A stretch of DNA of 64,000 nt from Paraburkholderia phytofirmans PsJN (GCF_000020125.1 NC_010681.1:3224001-3288000), one strand, 5' to 3'; shown: positions 8,571-22,152, counted from the stretch's first letter. Numbers and translations: made by a program. The notes: generated by a model from the sequence alone, not told the origin.

Positions 8571-9929
8571 TTACGCCGTTGCCTCTTTCACGGCTCCGGC
8601 AATCGACTCCGCGTACTGAAGCGCGTCGGCGGCATTTTCTGCTTCCACCATCACGCGCAGCACCGGCTCGGTGCCGGACGCGCGGATCAGCACGCGGCCG
8701 CGGCCGTTCAGCGCGCTCTCGGCCTTGGCGATGGCGCGGCGGATCGCATCGCTGCTCTTCCAGTCCGCGTCGGGCTTCATGCGCACGTTGATCAGCTTCT
8801 GCGGGAACAGCGTGACGCCGTCGAGCAGGTCCGCGAGCGTCTTTTCGCTGCGCTTCATGGCCGCCAGCACCAGCAACGCGGAGACGATGCCGTCGCCCGT
8901 GGAATGGCGGTCGAGCGAAAGAATATGGCCAGAGCCCTCGGCCCCGAGTTGCCAGCCGTGCTCGCGCAACTGCTCGAGCACGTAGCGGTCGCCGACCGCC
9001 GCGCGGACGAACTTCACGCCGGCTTCCTGCAGCGCCACTTCCACCGCCATATTCGTCATCAAGGTGCCGACTGCGCCGTCCACTTTGCCGTCGGTCGCGA
9101 CTCGATCCTTGACCAGGATGTACAGCAGTTCGTCGCCGTTGTAGAGGCGCCCTGCCGCGTCGACCACTTGCAGACGATCGGCGTCGCCATCGAGCGCGAT
9201 GCCTAGATCCGCGTGATTCGCGCGCACGGCACGCACCAGCGCATCCGGTGCGGTCGCGCCGACACCGTCGTTGATGTTGAAGCCGTTCGGCGCGACGCCG
9301 ATCGGAATCACTTCGGCGCCGAGCTCGTGGAACACGTGCGGCGCGACGTCATAAGCGGCGCCATGCGCGCAGTCGACCACCAGCTTCAGCCCGTGCAGAT
9401 CGAACGCCGCCGGGAACGTGCTCTTGCAGAACTCGATGTAGCGGCCCGCCGCGTCGTCGAGACGCCGCGCCTTGCCGAGTTGCTCGGATGCCGCGCAAGC
9501 GAGCGGCAGATCGAGCTGCTCCTCGATCTGCGACTCCACTTCGTCCGGCAACTTGTTACCGTCGGCGGAGAAAAATTTGATGCCGTTGTCGTAGTACGGG
9601 TTATGCGATGCACTGATGACCACGCCCGCGGCAAGCCGCAACGCGCGCGTCAGGTAGGCGATGCCGGGGGTCGGCATCGGGCCGGCCAGCATCACGTCCA
9701 CACCTGCCGCGGAAAAACCCGACTCGAGCGCGGCTTCGAGCATGTAGCCCGACACCCGCGTGTCTTTGCCGATCAACACGGTTGGCCGCGTGCCCGATTT
9801 GGCCCAGCGGTCCGCGCCTGCCAGCACCTTGCCGGCCGCGTAGCCGAGCCGCAATACAAACTCCGGCGTGATAGGCCCTTCGCCGACTTTGCCCCGAATG
9901 CCGTCCGTTCCGAAATAACGACGTGCCAT
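8571..9929 (-). CDS. glmM: Phosphoglucosamine mutase GlmM
   Basis: GlmM converts glucosamine-6-phosphate to glucosamine-1-phosphate for peptidoglycan and lipopolysaccharide synthesis. The 452-residue product has the phosphoserine loop ISASHNP (serine near residue 108), the metal-binding loop DGDADR, the sugar-binding loop GAEGSGHI and the C-terminal phosphate-binding loop [11 protein letters not shown]. These are the four landmarks of the alpha-phosphohexomutase family. The N-terminus [13 protein letters not shown] is typical, and GGAGG precedes the ATG. It follows folP after 28 bases and is probably in the same transcript. Confidence 0.98.
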   Translation of the reverse strand: MARRYFGTDGIRGKVGEGPITPEFVLRLGYAAGKVLAGADRWAKSGTRPTVLIGKDTRVSGYMLEAALESGFSAAGVDVMLAGPMPTPGIAYLTRALRLAAGVVISASHNPYYDNGIKFFSADGNKLPDEVESQIEEQLDLPLACAASEQLGKARRLDDAAGRYIEFCKSTFPAAFDLHGLKLVVDCAHGAAYDVAPHVFHELGAEVIPIGVAPNGFNINDGVGATAPDALVRAVRANHADLGIALDGDADRLQVVDAAGRLYNGDELLYILVKDRVATDGKVDGAVGTLMTNMAVEVALQEAGVKFVRAAVGDRYVLEQLREHGWQLGAEGSGHILSLDRHSTGDGIVSALLVLAAMKRSEKTLADLLDGVTLFPQKLINVRMKPDADWKSSDAIRRAIAKAESALNGRGRVLIRASGTEPVLRVMVEAENAADALQYAESIAGAVKEATA

Positions 9930-9957
9930 GTTTTATCTTCCTCCTTGGCTTGTGGGT

Positions 9958-10857
9958 TCAACCGCGCGCGCGGCTGTGATTCCCCGCGTCGCGCATGGCT
10001 GCCCATACTTTCAATGCATCTACCGTTTGCGCGACGTCGTGCACGCGCAGAATCGCAGCGCCCCGTTCAGCGGCGCACACCGCCGCCGCAATACTGCCCG
10101 CGACGCGTTCCGGCGCCGGGCGTCCCACCACCGCGCCGACCATCGACTTGCGCGACATGCCGGCAAGAATCGGATACGGCGGTTCGGCTCGCGGCGCCGT
10201 ATCCGACAGATGCGCGAGCAGCGTGTAATTATGCTCGACTACGGTCTTGCCGAAGCCGAAACCCGGGTCCACGCTGATACGAGCACGCGCAATGCCCGCC
10301 TGCTCGAGTGCCGCGATGCGCTCCTCGAGAAAATCGCGAACTTCACGCACCACATCGTCGTAGACCGGCTCACCGAGCTGCATGGTCTGCGGCTCGCCGA
10401 GCATGTGCATCACGCACAGGCCGCACTCGCTGTCGCGCACCGCGTCGATCGCGCCGGGCATCCGGAAGCCCCAGATATCGTTGATCAGATCGGCGCCGGC
10501 GGCCAGCGTGTGGCGCATCACTTCGGGCTTGTAGGTGTCGATCGACAAGGGCACATTCGCGCCGCGCAATTGCTCGACGAGCGGGATCACCCGCTCCAGC
10601 TCTTCGTCGAGCGGCACCGGCGGCGCGCCGGGGCGCGTCGATTCGCCGCCGATATCGATGATGTCCGCGCCGTCGAGCATCATACGCTCGGCCTGGCGCA
10701 ACGCATCGCCGCGCATCGCGTATTTGCCGCCGTCGGAAAAAGAATCGGGAGTAACGTTCAGAATGCCCATGACCAACGGGCGTTCAAAGGTCAGCTTGAA
10801 ACGGCCGCATTGCAGCGGCTCGGGAATGGGCAACAAAGGGGATTCGACTTTCGACAC
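9958..10857 (-). CDS. folP: Dihydropteroate synthase FolP
   Basis: FolP condenses p-aminobenzoate with dihydropterin pyrophosphate in folate synthesis and is the sulfonamide target. Motifs present are MGILNVTPDSFSDGG, the pterin-binding DIGGESTRPGA, LINDIWG and DPGFGFGK. The start is uncertain. The open frame extends to a TTG at 10890, but that codon lies inside the terminator T-tract that follows ftsH and lacks a ribosome-binding site. The GTG at 10857 (VSKVESP..., 299 residues) is the best remaining choice, though its ribosome-binding site is also weak. It sits between ftsH and glmM. Confidence 0.93.
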   Translation of the reverse strand: MSKVESPLLPIPEPLQCGRFKLTFERPLVMGILNVTPDSFSDGGKYAMRGDALRQAERMMLDGADIIDIGGESTRPGAPPVPLDEELERVIPLVEQLRGANVPLSIDTYKPEVMRHTLAAGADLINDIWGFRMPGAIDAVRDSECGLCVMHMLGEPQTMQLGEPVYDDVVREVRDFLEERIAALEQAGIARARISVDPGFGFGKTVVEHNYTLLAHLSDTAPRAEPPYPILAGMSRKSMVGAVVGRPAPERVAGSIAAAVCAAERGAAILRVHDVAQTVDALKVWAAMRDAGNHSRARG

Positions 10858-10888
10858 GTGGTAGTGCTTCGCGCAAACGGATAAATGC

Positions 10889-10919
10889 AAAACGGGCCGG
10901 TGTGAAACACACCGGCCCG
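10889..10919 (-). terminator. Rho-independent terminator after ftsH
   Basis: A perfect 12-bp stem (CGGGCCGGTGTG / CACACCGGCCCG) with a three-base loop is followed on the minus strand by TTTT and then GCATTT. It begins 21 bases after the ftsH stop codon. It implies that folP-glmM depend on read-through or on a promoter very close to folP. Confidence 0.85.
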
Positions 10920-10939
10920 CACTTTCTACTGGTCGCCTA

Positions 10940-12829
10940 TCAGGCCGGCGCCGTTGCGCTGCCCGGCTTGACCTCGGTGCCCGGGCTGCCGCCCGAGGAG
11001 GCGTCGGTTGCCGACGGCGGCGAGCTCTTCGGCGAACGTGGCGGACGGCCTGCCATGATGTCGTTGATCTGATCGGCGTCGATCGTTTCCCACTCCATCA
11101 GTGCGGCGGTCATCGCCTCGACCTTATCGCGGTTCTCGTCCAGCAAGCGCTTCGCGAGGTTGTACTGCTCATCCAGCACGCGACGGATTTCAGCATCGAC
11201 CTTCTGCTGCGTCGCTTCCGAAATGGTGCGCGTGAAGCCGCGGCCAAACGGCGTGGCGTCGTTCTCGTCGTCGACGTAGACCATCGGTCCGAGTGCGTCC
11301 GTCATGCCGAAGCGAGCCACCATGGCGCGCGCGGTTTGCGTCGCCTTGTTGAAGTCGTCCGACGCGCCGGTGCTGAGCAGGTTCAGGAACAGCTCTTCCG
11401 CGACGCGGCCACCGAACAGAATCGCGAGACGATCCAGCAGGTAGTCCTTCGAATACGTTTCGTTGTCATGCTCCGGCAACTGCCACGTCACGCCCAATGC
11501 ACGGCCACGCGGAATGATCGTGACCTTGTGCACCGGATCGGCCTTCGGCAACAGCTTCGCGATCACCGCATGACCCGACTCGTGGTACGCCGTAGCGCGC
11601 TTCGATTCTTCGCGGATCACGGCCGACTTGCGCTCCGGACCCATGAAAATCTTGTCCTTCGCATCTTCAAAGTCGTTCATTTCGACGATGCGCTTGCCGC
11701 GGCGAGCCGCGAACAAAGCTGCTTCGTTCACCAGGTTCGCGAGGTCGGCGCCGGAGAAGCCCGGCGTGCCGCGTGCGATCACCGCTGCGTCGACGTCGTT
11801 CGAAATCGGCACCTTGCGCAGGTGAACCTTCATGATGTGCTCACGGCCGCGAATATCGGGTAGACCGACATACACCTGGCGGTCGAAACGGCCCGGACGC
11901 AGAAGCGCCTTGTCGAGGACGTCCGAACGGTTCGTTGCAGCAATCACGATCACGCCTGAGTTCGCTTCGAAGCCGTCCATCTCGACCAGCATCTGGTTCA
12001 AGGTCTGTTCGCGCTCGTCGTTACCGCCGCCCATACCGGCGCCACGATGACGGCCAACCGCATCGATTTCGTCGATGAACACGATGCACGGTGCATGCTT
12101 CTTGGCCTGCTCGAACATGTCGCGCACACGAGCCGCGCCGACACCGACGAACATTTCGACGAAGTCCGAACCCGAGATGCTGAAGAACGGCACTTTCGCC
12201 TCACCGGCGATGGCGCGCGCCAGCAACGTCTTACCGGTTCCCGGCGGCCCGACCAGCAGCACGCCGCGCGGAATGCGACCACCCAGCTTCTGGAATTTCT
12301 GCGGATCGCGCAGGAAGTCGACCAGTTCGGAGACTTCTTCCTTGGCTTCGTCGCAACCGGCGACGTCGGTGAAATTGATTGCGTTATTGTTTTCGTCGAT
12401 CAGACGTGCACGGGATTTACCGAACGAGAACGCACCACCTTTCCCGCCCCCCTGCATCTGTCGCATCATGTAGAACCAGAAACCAATGATCAGGATCGTC
12501 GGCCCGAGGTAGTACAGCGCGGACACCAGCGCATTGGGTTCGTCATCAGCCTTGCCGCTCACCTGAACGCCGTACTTCATCAGATCGCCGACCATCCAGA
12601 TGTCGCCGGGCGACACGATCTGGTACTTCTGGCCGTCTGCTGGAGTGACCGTGAGGTTCCGCCCCTGGACAATGACGTTCTTGACTTTGCCGTTCTTCGC
12701 GTCGTCCATGAACTGCGAATAGGAAACGCCTTCCTGGACACGGGGCTTGTCGAACTGCTTGAACACCGTAAACAGCACCAGTGCGATAACCAGCCACACT
12801 GCTGCTTTCGAAAACATATTGTTGTTCAA
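10940..12829 (-). CDS. ftsH: ATP-dependent zinc metalloprotease FtsH
   Basis: FtsH is the membrane-anchored AAA+ protease that degrades misfolded membrane proteins and regulators. The 629-residue product has an N-terminal span ([15 protein letters not shown]), a periplasmic domain and a second span near residues 105-125. The AAA domain has Walker A GPPGTGKT, Walker [12 protein letters not shown] and the second region of homology ([20 protein letters not shown]). The zinc protease site is HESGH with a downstream acidic ligand. The C-terminus is a proline/serine-rich tail. It is downstream of rlmE, the classical rlmE-ftsH pair, and ends in the terminator at 10889-10919. Confidence 0.98.
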   Translation of the reverse strand: MNNNMFSKAAVWLVIALVLFTVFKQFDKPRVQEGVSYSQFMDDAKNGKVKNVIVQGRNLTVTPADGQKYQIVSPGDIWMVGDLMKYGVQVSGKADDEPNALVSALYYLGPTILIIGFWFYMMRQMQGGGKGGAFSFGKSRARLIDENNNAINFTDVAGCDEAKEEVSELVDFLRDPQKFQKLGGRIPRGVLLVGPPGTGKTLLARAIAGEAKVPFFSISGSDFVEMFVGVGAARVRDMFEQAKKHAPCIVFIDEIDAVGRHRGAGMGGGNDEREQTLNQMLVEMDGFEANSGVIVIAATNRSDVLDKALLRPGRFDRQVYVGLPDIRGREHIMKVHLRKVPISNDVDAAVIARGTPGFSGADLANLVNEAALFAARRGKRIVEMNDFEDAKDKIFMGPERKSAVIREESKRATAYHESGHAVIAKLLPKADPVHKVTIIPRGRALGVTWQLPEHDNETYSKDYLLDRLAILFGGRVAEELFLNLLSTGASDDFNKATQTARAMVARFGMTDALGPMVYVDDENDATPFGRGFTRTISEATQQKVDAEIRRVLDEQYNLAKRLLDENRDKVEAMTAALMEWETIDADQINDIMAGRPPRSPKSSPPSATDASSGGSPGTEVKPGSATAPA

Positions 12830-13017
12830 AGCACCACTCCTTCACTTAGACGGGCGCCTACATTTGCCTTGCGGCACCACGAAAGCATTCTAATCCAGTC
12901 CGCAGACCCCTGCCATAAGGTTTCACTACCACAGAAATAGGACAGCGGGCCATTGCAGCACCCATTTCCGAGGCCATGATCGCATTATCGGCAGATGCGG
13001 AACCGTCCTGCAGCGTC

Positions 13018-13680
13018 CTATGCGGGCCGCTTGAGATGCTTACCCAAAATAAACGTTTCTGATGACTTGTCCCGCGAGGCTTTCGGCTTGCGGGCCGCCA
13101 CCACCTTAAATTGATGCTTGAACTTTTCGACAATCTGGCTGTAACCGCTGCCGTGAAAGCATTTGACTAAAAGGGCACCATCCTGCTTCAGGTGATTTTG
13201 TGAGAATTCCAGCGCGAGATCGCACAGATGCTCGATTCGCGCGGCATCCGCCACCGCCACTCCCGACAGGTTGGGCGCCATATCCGAAATTACAAGATCA
13301 ACCTGGCGTTCGCCGACCAATTCTTCCAGTTGACCGAGCACGGTGTCTTCGCGGAAGTCGCCCTGAATGAACGTGACGTCGGCGATCGGCTCCATGGGGA
13401 GGATGTCCAGCGCGATGATCGTGCCGTCGATGCCACCTTCGCGCTCGGCGTCGCGCTGCGCACCCTTGGCAAGCTTGTTACGCGCGTACTGGCTCCAACT
13501 GCCCGGCACCGAACCGAGGTCGACGATCACCTGGCCGGGACGGATCAGCCTGTCCTGCTCGTCGATTTCCTTGAGCTTGTAGGCTGCGCGGGCACGATAG
13601 CCCTCCCGCTGCGCCATTTTTACGTACGGGTCGTTGATGTGATCGTGCAACCACGCCGTGTTGAATTTGTTTTTTGCCAT
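13018..13680 (-). CDS. rlmE: 23S rRNA (uridine-2'-O)-methyltransferase RlmE
   Basis: RlmE (RrmJ/FtsJ) methylates U2552 of 23S rRNA in the 50S subunit. The 220-residue product contains the K-D-K-E catalytic set: lysine in AAYKLKEID, aspartate in SDMAPNLSG, lysine in [10 protein letters not shown] and glutamate in SSETFILG. The SAM loop reads [11 protein letters not shown], with serine where E. coli has glycine. The ATG at 13680 ([10 protein letters not shown]) is the natural start; the longer open frame to 13755 has no support. It is divergent from yhbY, and ftsH follows 188 bases downstream. Confidence 0.96.
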   Translation of the reverse strand: MAKNKFNTAWLHDHINDPYVKMAQREGYRARAAYKLKEIDEQDRLIRPGQVIVDLGSVPGSWSQYARNKLAKGAQRDAEREGGIDGTIIALDILPMEPIADVTFIQGDFREDTVLGQLEELVGERQVDLVISDMAPNLSGVAVADAARIEHLCDLALEFSQNHLKQDGALLVKCFHGSGYSQIVEKFKHQFKVVAARKPKASRDKSSETFILGKHLKRPA

Positions 13681-13863
13681 TAAGCGTTGAACTCTTGCTG
13701 CGTTATGACACGCTTTAGGGGATAATACGCGGTTAATTCGCGCGGACGCCGCCAAAACTGGCAGTCATCCGCGATTCTGTTGTTCTGACGCGCCGCCCTG
13801 CGCAATTGGCCGAATCTCTCGGAAATGCAGGTGCCGCCATTTTAGTCGAGTCTCCCACTTTCC

Positions 13864-14391
13864 ATGCCCGCCCTCAAAGTCTCTTCCGACCAACGCGCCG
13901 AGTTGCGCTCCCAGGCACATGCGCTCAAACCGGTCGTGCTCGTCGGCGCCGAAGGCTTGACCGACGCTGTGCTCTCCGAGATCAAGGTCCACCTTGGCGC
14001 CCATCAGCTCATCAAGATCCGCGTGTTCGGCGACGAACGCGAAGAGCGCATCGCGATCTATGAAGAAATCTGCGACAAGCTGAACGCCGCGCCGATCCAA
14101 CATATCGGCAAGCTGCTGGTGATCTGGAAACCGGAAGCCGCACAGCCGGCCGTGAAGACCAAACGCGGCGCCCTGCCGAGCGCCCGCGAAGCCGCAGTGG
14201 AAGCCAAGCCGGGTAAGGGCCGCGCGCCGCGCGTCGTGACCGTAGTGAAGCCCAGCGAAATCCCGATGCGCAAACCCAAGGCCAAAGCAGTCGTGGTGCG
14301 CGGCAATGAACGCGTAACGCAAGGCGGCAACATCAAGCGCGCCAAGAAGCGCCAGACCAGCGCGAAGCGCTCGCATCAGTCGTCGAAATAA
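13864..14391 (+). CDS. yhbY: YhbY-type CRM-domain RNA-binding protein with basic tail
   Basis: This family binds pre-50S ribosomes. The CRM domain occupies residues 5-95, with the conserved RAHALKP-like segment (QAHALKPVVLVG), the GLTDAVLSEI stretch and IGKLLVIWKP. After residue 95 comes a lysine/arginine- and alanine-rich tail of about 80 residues ending in KRQTSAKRSHQSSK. The E. coli protein stops near residue 97, so this copy is nearly twice as long. It is divergently transcribed from rlmE, which shares the ribosome-assembly theme. Confidence 0.93.
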   Translation: MPALKVSSDQRAELRSQAHALKPVVLVGAEGLTDAVLSEIKVHLGAHQLIKIRVFGDEREERIAIYEEICDKLNAAPIQHIGKLLVIWKPEAAQPAVKTKRGALPSAREAAVEAKPGKGRAPRVVTVVKPSEIPMRKPKAKAVVVRGNERVTQGGNIKRAKKRQTSAKRSHQSSK

Positions 14392-14536
14392 GCGAATGAT
14401 GAGCGGTGCGGGCGGCGTCCGCACCTTGCCGTGGGCTGCCTGATCACGATCACGAAGCTCAACGTTGCTCACTCAGCAGGCTCGTCGCGCTCCAGCTTGC
14501 ATACTCAGCGCCTGAAAGCAGCCACGGCCGCGCGTG

Positions 14537-15046
14537 TCAGCCGGCCGCCTTCCCTGCCGTGCCGCGAGCAACCTGCTCTGCGGACGCAACGCCTGCGCCG
14601 GCGGGCAGTTTCCACACCAGCGCCACTCCCAGCAGGCTTTCGATCAGGTAGAACAGACTCGACACGCCGTGCAAAATGCCGAAGCGTGTTGCATAAGCCG
14701 AATGCCCGACATCGCTGCCCGCCTCGAGCGCGGCGATGCGCATTGCATTCATAAAAGGCTGCAACGCAAAGTAACCAACGAGTACGCACACCAGCATGCC
14801 GGCGATCAGCCAGCGCAGCCGGCGATACGCATCGCTGCCGCGCCGAACCAGCACGTTCGCGAGACCGAGCAGCAAAATGCCGCACACCGCGCCCAGCACG
14901 CCTTCAATGCGGAACAGTTGCGCGGCCACCGCGCCGGCCGTCATCCGGTCGAGCGACGTGAACAGCACGGGCGCGACGGCATAGCCGATAGTCAGCAGAC
15001 TACCGACCCACACCACCGTCAATAGCCGGAAAAATCGATGCGGCAT
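14537..15046 (-). CDS. DUF4149-family small membrane protein
   Basis: The product has about 169 residues and four hydrophobic spans (around FFRLLTVVWVGSLLTIGYAV, GVLGAVCGILLLGLANVLV, WLIAGMLVCVLVGYFAL and HGVSSLFYLIESLLGVALVW). It matches the pattern of DUF4149 proteins, which have no established function. The ATG at 15046 lies 20 bases after the greA stop. A TTG at 15070 is an alternative that would overlap greA. It is the last gene of the apparent greA transcript and convergent with yhbY. Confidence 0.8.
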   Translation of the reverse strand: MPHRFFRLLTVVWVGSLLTIGYAVAPVLFTSLDRMTAGAVAAQLFRIEGVLGAVCGILLLGLANVLVRRGSDAYRRLRWLIAGMLVCVLVGYFALQPFMNAMRIAALEAGSDVGHSAYATRFGILHGVSSLFYLIESLLGVALVWKLPAGAGVASAEQVARGTAGKAAG

Positions 15047-15066
15047 CAGGGACACCGGAACCGCCT

Positions 15067-15543
15067 TCAAACGTAGCTAACCGCGATGATTTCGTATTCG
15101 CGCACGCCGCCCGGTGCCTGCACCGACGCAACGTCGCCTTCCGACTTGCCGATCAGGGCGCGCGCAATCGGTGAGCTGATCGAGATCAAACCATGGTCGA
15201 TGTCCGCTTCGTCGTCGCCGACGATCTGATACTTGACCGACGCGCCCGAATCCAGATCTTCCAGCTCCACCGTCGCACCGAACACCACGCGCCCGTCCGC
15301 TTCCACAGCCGCCGGATCGATGACTTGCGCGCCTGCCAGCTTCGATTCGATTTCGGCAATCCGGCCTTCGATAAAGCCTTGCTTTTCCTTCGCCGCGTCG
15401 TATTCCGCGTTTTCCGACAGATCGCCCTGGGCACGCGCTTCCGCAATCGAATTGATCACCGAAGGACGCTCAACCGATTTCAGGCGCTGCAATTCATCGC
15501 GCAACATTTCCGCGCCGCGCTTAGTCAATGGAACAGTGCTCAT
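15067..15543 (-). CDS. greA: Transcription elongation factor GreA
   Basis: GreA rescues backtracked RNA polymerase by stimulating transcript cleavage. The 158-residue product has the N-terminal coiled-coil with the tip acidic residues ([14 protein letters not shown]) and the C-terminal globular domain with the family motif [14 protein letters not shown]. The start is [14 protein letters not shown] at 15543. The open frame upstream runs into the large carB terminator hairpin and is not coding. It lies downstream of carB, separated by that terminator. Confidence 0.97.
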   Translation of the reverse strand: MSTVPLTKRGAEMLRDELQRLKSVERPSVINSIAEARAQGDLSENAEYDAAKEKQGFIEGRIAEIESKLAGAQVIDPAAVEADGRVVFGATVELEDLDSGASVKYQIVGDDEADIDHGLISISSPIARALIGKSEGDVASVQAPGGVREYEIIAVSYV

Positions 15544-15570
15544 AAACAACTCTATGCAAAAAACAGCCGT

Positions 15571-15664
15571 AAAAAAAATCACCGCGGTTAAGTGCATTCC
15601 GCGGGGGCCGGAGCGCCGGGCAAAGCCCGGCGTCAAGCACCTGCGGAACGCCGCTTAACCGCGG
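15571..15664 (-). terminator. Large nested inverted repeat with T-run after carB
   Basis: On the minus strand a perfect 11-bp outer stem (CCGCGGTTAAG / CTTAACCGCGG, 15582-15592 and 15654-15664) encloses a TTCCGC/GCGGAA stem and a GC-rich hairpin (CGCCGGGC aaa GCCCGGCG). It is followed by GA and eight T residues (15571-15578). It begins 30 bases after the carB stop. This is a strong intrinsic terminator, but far longer and more branched than usual. Confidence 0.85.
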
Positions 15665-15694
15665 CACTTACATCTTGGACAGGTATTCGAAGCC

Positions 15695-18949
<3,255 letters not shown>

Positions 18950-18977
18950 AACGCTCTCGCTAATGTATTCCTGTGTC

Positions 18978-19012
18978 CACCGGAGTTGGCGCTTTAGCGC
19001 CTTACTCCGGTG
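18978..19012 (-). other. Hairpin in the carA-carB gap
   Basis: A nested inverted repeat (CACCGGAGT ... ACTCCGGTG enclosing GGCGCT / AGCGCC) lies 29 bases upstream of carB on the minus strand. There is no T-run after it, so it is more likely an mRNA structure than a terminator. Confidence 0.7.
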
Positions 19013-19169
19013 CCATGCAACCTGGTTGCTGTTCTTTCCGCCGGCACGCGCCGCTGTGGCGTTGCGCGCGCTCTGCTCTGTCTGCTGCGGCTCGCCGCGT
19101 GTGCGCCGCTGTGCGTCGATCACGCGCAGCGCGGCGCGAGCCGTGCGCCGCCGAAACTTTGATGCCGCC

Positions 19170-20324
19170 TTATGCCGCTGCGGTCTTGCCGGCCTTCTTC
19201 GTGTCCATCAACGCCGTGAAGCGGTCGAACAGATAGGCGATGTCGTGCGGACCAGGCGATGCTTCCGGGTGACCCTGGAAGCAGAACGCCGGCTTGTCAG
19301 TCAGCGCAAAGCCCTGCAACGTGCCGTCGAATAGCGACACGTGCGTGGCGCGGGCGTTGGCGGGCAGCGTGTCGGCGTCGACCGCGAAGCCGTGGTTTTG
19401 CGACGTGATCACCACGCGGCCGTCGTCCAGATCTTTCACCGGATGGTTCGCGCCGTGGTGGCCCGTCTTCATCTTCATGGTTTTGGCGCCGACCGCGAGG
19501 CCCATGATCTGATGGCCGAGGCAGATGCCGAAGGTCGGGATGCCGCGCTCGATAAGCTCTTTGGTAGCCGTGATCGCGTAGTCGCACGGTTCCGGGTCGC
19601 CGGGGCCGTTCGACAGGAAAATGCCGTCCGGATTCAGCGCGAGCGCGTCAGCAGCGCTGGCTTGCGCCGGCAGCACGGTGACGTGGCAACCGCGTTCGGC
19701 CAGCATGCGCAGGATGTTGTACTTGACGCCGTAGTCGAACGCCACGACGCGATACTTCGGCGCCTTTTGCGTGCCGTAGCCTTCGCCCAGACGCCATTCG
19801 GTCTGGGTCCACTCGTAGGTTTCCTTCGTCGACACGACCTTCGCGAGGTCCATGCCCGAGAGGCCCGGGAACGAGCGTGCGAGTTCGATCGCTTTGGCTT
19901 CGTCGTCCGAACCCGCGAGGATCGCGCCGTTCTGCGCGCCCTTGTCGCGCAGAACGCGGGTCAGCATGCGGGTGTCGAGACCGGCGATGGCGACCACGCC
20001 TTCGTCCTGCAGGTATTGCGGGAGCGTGCGCTCCATGCGGAAGTTCGACGCGAGAACCGGCAGATCGCGAATGATCAGACCGGCGGCATGGACTTTCGTA
20101 GCTTCGACGTCTTCGGCGTTCACGCCGACGTTACCGATATGCGGATACGTGAGGGTCACGATCTGGCGCGCGTAGCTCGGGTCAGTCAGGATTTCCTGAT
20201 AGCCGGTGATAGCGGTGTTGAACACGACTTCGCCGATGGTGTGCCCGGGGGCGCCGATCGAGTAACCACGAAAGACCGTGCCGTCGGCGAGCGCGAGCAG
20301 AGCGGGAGAAAATGACGGCAACAC
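19170..20324 (-). CDS. carA: Carbamoyl-phosphate synthase small (glutaminase) subunit CarA
   Basis: CarA hydrolyses glutamine and channels ammonia to CarB. The 384-residue product has the N-terminal small-subunit domain ([29 protein letters not shown]) and a class I glutamine amidotransferase domain. The triad shows as the cysteine in FGICLGHQ and the histidine and glutamate in GHPEASPGP. The start is a GTG at 20324 preceded by AAGGAG seven bases upstream; the frame extends upstream without any comparable signal. Carries no fusion to CarB. Confidence 0.97.
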   Translation of the reverse strand: MLPSFSPALLALADGTVFRGYSIGAPGHTIGEVVFNTAITGYQEILTDPSYARQIVTLTYPHIGNVGVNAEDVEATKVHAAGLIIRDLPVLASNFRMERTLPQYLQDEGVVAIAGLDTRMLTRVLRDKGAQNGAILAGSDDEAKAIELARSFPGLSGMDLAKVVSTKETYEWTQTEWRLGEGYGTQKAPKYRVVAFDYGVKYNILRMLAERGCHVTVLPAQASAADALALNPDGIFLSNGPGDPEPCDYAITATKELIERGIPTFGICLGHQIMGLAVGAKTMKMKTGHHGANHPVKDLDDGRVVITSQNHGFAVDADTLPANARATHVSLFDGTLQGFALTDKPAFCFQGHPEASPGPHDIAYLFDRFTALMDTKKAGKTAAA

Positions 20325-20817
20325 GGGAGACTCCTTGGGGGAACACCCTGTTGCCGACCTGTCTATCCGACTGCGAGCCGCAGCGAAACGCATCCGGGAT
20401 GCGCGCGCAGACTCGCTCGCGAACTGCCGTTGACGTTGCAAGGGGCGCGATGGGTCCATTGTGTGGACGGATCGGCTGGGGGCGGGGCCCTGCTTGCTAC
20501 GCCGGTGGCGCGCGGCGGATGAACGGTATGGGAGAGGTAGGCGCTAGGGTGCGGGTTGATAAGCTCAAACCTCGGAATTATAGCGTGAAAATGCCCTTCT
20601 CTCCAAATCCGAGATGGCGTCGCCCCGCAAAACAGTGCGGTTCGAAACCGCTGAAAGCCTTGCCGTGCTTGACGCGGACGGTGCTCTGGAACGCTTCCGC
20701 CGGGGCGAATCGGGACAGCGCCGGGAGATGGGGCACGACCGGCGAATCACCGCTCGCCAGCGCCGTGACGACGATCGAATGGGCGTGCCCGGCGGCAGAC
20801 TACAGGTTCGCTTTACC
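20325..20817. other. Intergenic region upstream of carA
   Basis: This is 493 bases without a gene I can support. It should contain the carA promoter and leader and the 3' end region of the upstream MFS gene. A short AT-rich patch (around 20573-20595, TCGGAATTATAGCG) is the only obvious break in the GC-rich sequence. I cannot identify a specific operator or leader peptide. Confidence 0.5.
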
Positions 20818-22059
20818 TCAAGCGTCCTGCTCGGCGTGGACCTCGGCCTGATGAACCTGCTTACGGCCCGGCAACACGTACCAGATTGCGCTCGCCACCT
20901 GCAGCGCCACGAGAATGCCCCAGGCCGTCAGATGCGCGGCCGCCGGATAATGGCCGCCGCTCGCCGGCCAGTGCGACAGCACGGCGCCGACACCAATCTG
21001 GAAGCCGAAAATCAGCAGAAAGATGATCAACGTCAGCGTGGTATTCACGCGGCCGATCATCTGCGCCGGGAAGTGCCGGGCCATCACCGCGTAGCTGAGA
21101 ATGCCGGTGCCGCCGAAGATCCCGTACGCCGCCCACAACAGGCCCGCCGGCAGCGGCGCCTTGAACATGATCAGCAGCTGAGTCACGACGTACAGCGCCA
21201 TGCCGATGCCGCAAAACGCATAGAGCGAGATACCGCGCCGTTCGAGACCGCGCGCGGCCGCGCCGAAGCCCACGCAGCCGGCCATCATCGCGAAGCCGAG
21301 AATCGAAACAAGCGCGGCGGCTTCGCGCGGCTCGAAGCCTTGCACGTCACGCAGCCACGCGCCGACCCAAAGCGATTGCATCGCGTAGAAGACGCCTTGC
21401 GTGACGACCGAAAACGACGCGATCTTCCAGAACGCCGCGCTGCGCAAGATATGCAGCGTGCCTTTGAACTGGGCACCCAGACTCGCCTGATGATGCGATT
21501 CCTTCGTGTCCGGCGCGAGCGTCCACTGTGCTAGCGCGACCAGCACCGTCAGCACACCCAGCCCGACGCAGACGGCGCGCCAGCTGGCGAACGTCAGCGC
21601 CCACGTCAGCGGCGAGCCGACCATCACACCGCCGAAGCCGCCGATCGCCATCACCAGTCCGTTCATCAACGGCAGGCGCGCGGCGGCGAAGTGCTGCGCC
21701 AATGCCTTGAACGCGGCGCCAAGGCACACGGACACGCCGACGCCGATCAGCAGGCGCCCCACCATCATCACGCCGACGTTATGGGCCGCGCCGAACACCC
21801 AGATGCCGAGCGCTGCGAATAGCAGCGTGACCGCCGTGACACGCCGCGCGCCGAAGTGATCGAGCAGAACGCCAGCCGGAATCTGCGCACCCGCGAAGCC
21901 GAGAAAATAGAGACTCGTGAGCAGGCCCAGATCCGTGGCCGACAAGCCGAGATCGTGCGTGATGAACGGCGCAAAACCGAGGTTGACGCCGCGGAACACG
22001 TAGGAAACGAAGTAACCGGCGGAGAACAGCAGGAAGACGCGCAACTGGGTCGACGACAT
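20818..22059 (-). CDS. Major facilitator superfamily transporter
   Basis: The 413-residue product has about twelve hydrophobic spans and the MFS loop-2 signature in the form GVLLDHFGARRV. It resembles the nitrate/hexuronate-like sugar-phosphate/anion branch of the superfamily, but I cannot assign a substrate. The start MSSTQLRVFLLF at 22059 was preferred over the longer open frame, which would run through the upstream mltD terminator. It lies upstream of carA on the same strand, about 490 bases away, so linkage is weak. Confidence 0.85.
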   Translation of the reverse strand: MSSTQLRVFLLFSAGYFVSYVFRGVNLGFAPFITHDLGLSATDLGLLTSLYFLGFAGAQIPAGVLLDHFGARRVTAVTLLFAALGIWVFGAAHNVGVMMVGRLLIGVGVSVCLGAAFKALAQHFAAARLPLMNGLVMAIGGFGGVMVGSPLTWALTFASWRAVCVGLGVLTVLVALAQWTLAPDTKESHHQASLGAQFKGTLHILRSAAFWKIASFSVVTQGVFYAMQSLWVGAWLRDVQGFEPREAAALVSILGFAMMAGCVGFGAAARGLERRGISLYAFCGIGMALYVVTQLLIMFKAPLPAGLLWAAYGIFGGTGILSYAVMARHFPAQMIGRVNTTLTLIIFLLIFGFQIGVGAVLSHWPASGGHYPAAAHLTAWGILVALQVASAIWYVLPGRKQVHQAEVHAEQDA

Positions 22060-22152
22060 GAGCTTTGAGTTAGACCGCTGGCCGATTGGGTTTGACCGAA
22101 GCACGAAAGATAAAGGAAAAGCGCCGACTTTGCGCGAAATGATCTGCACAAT

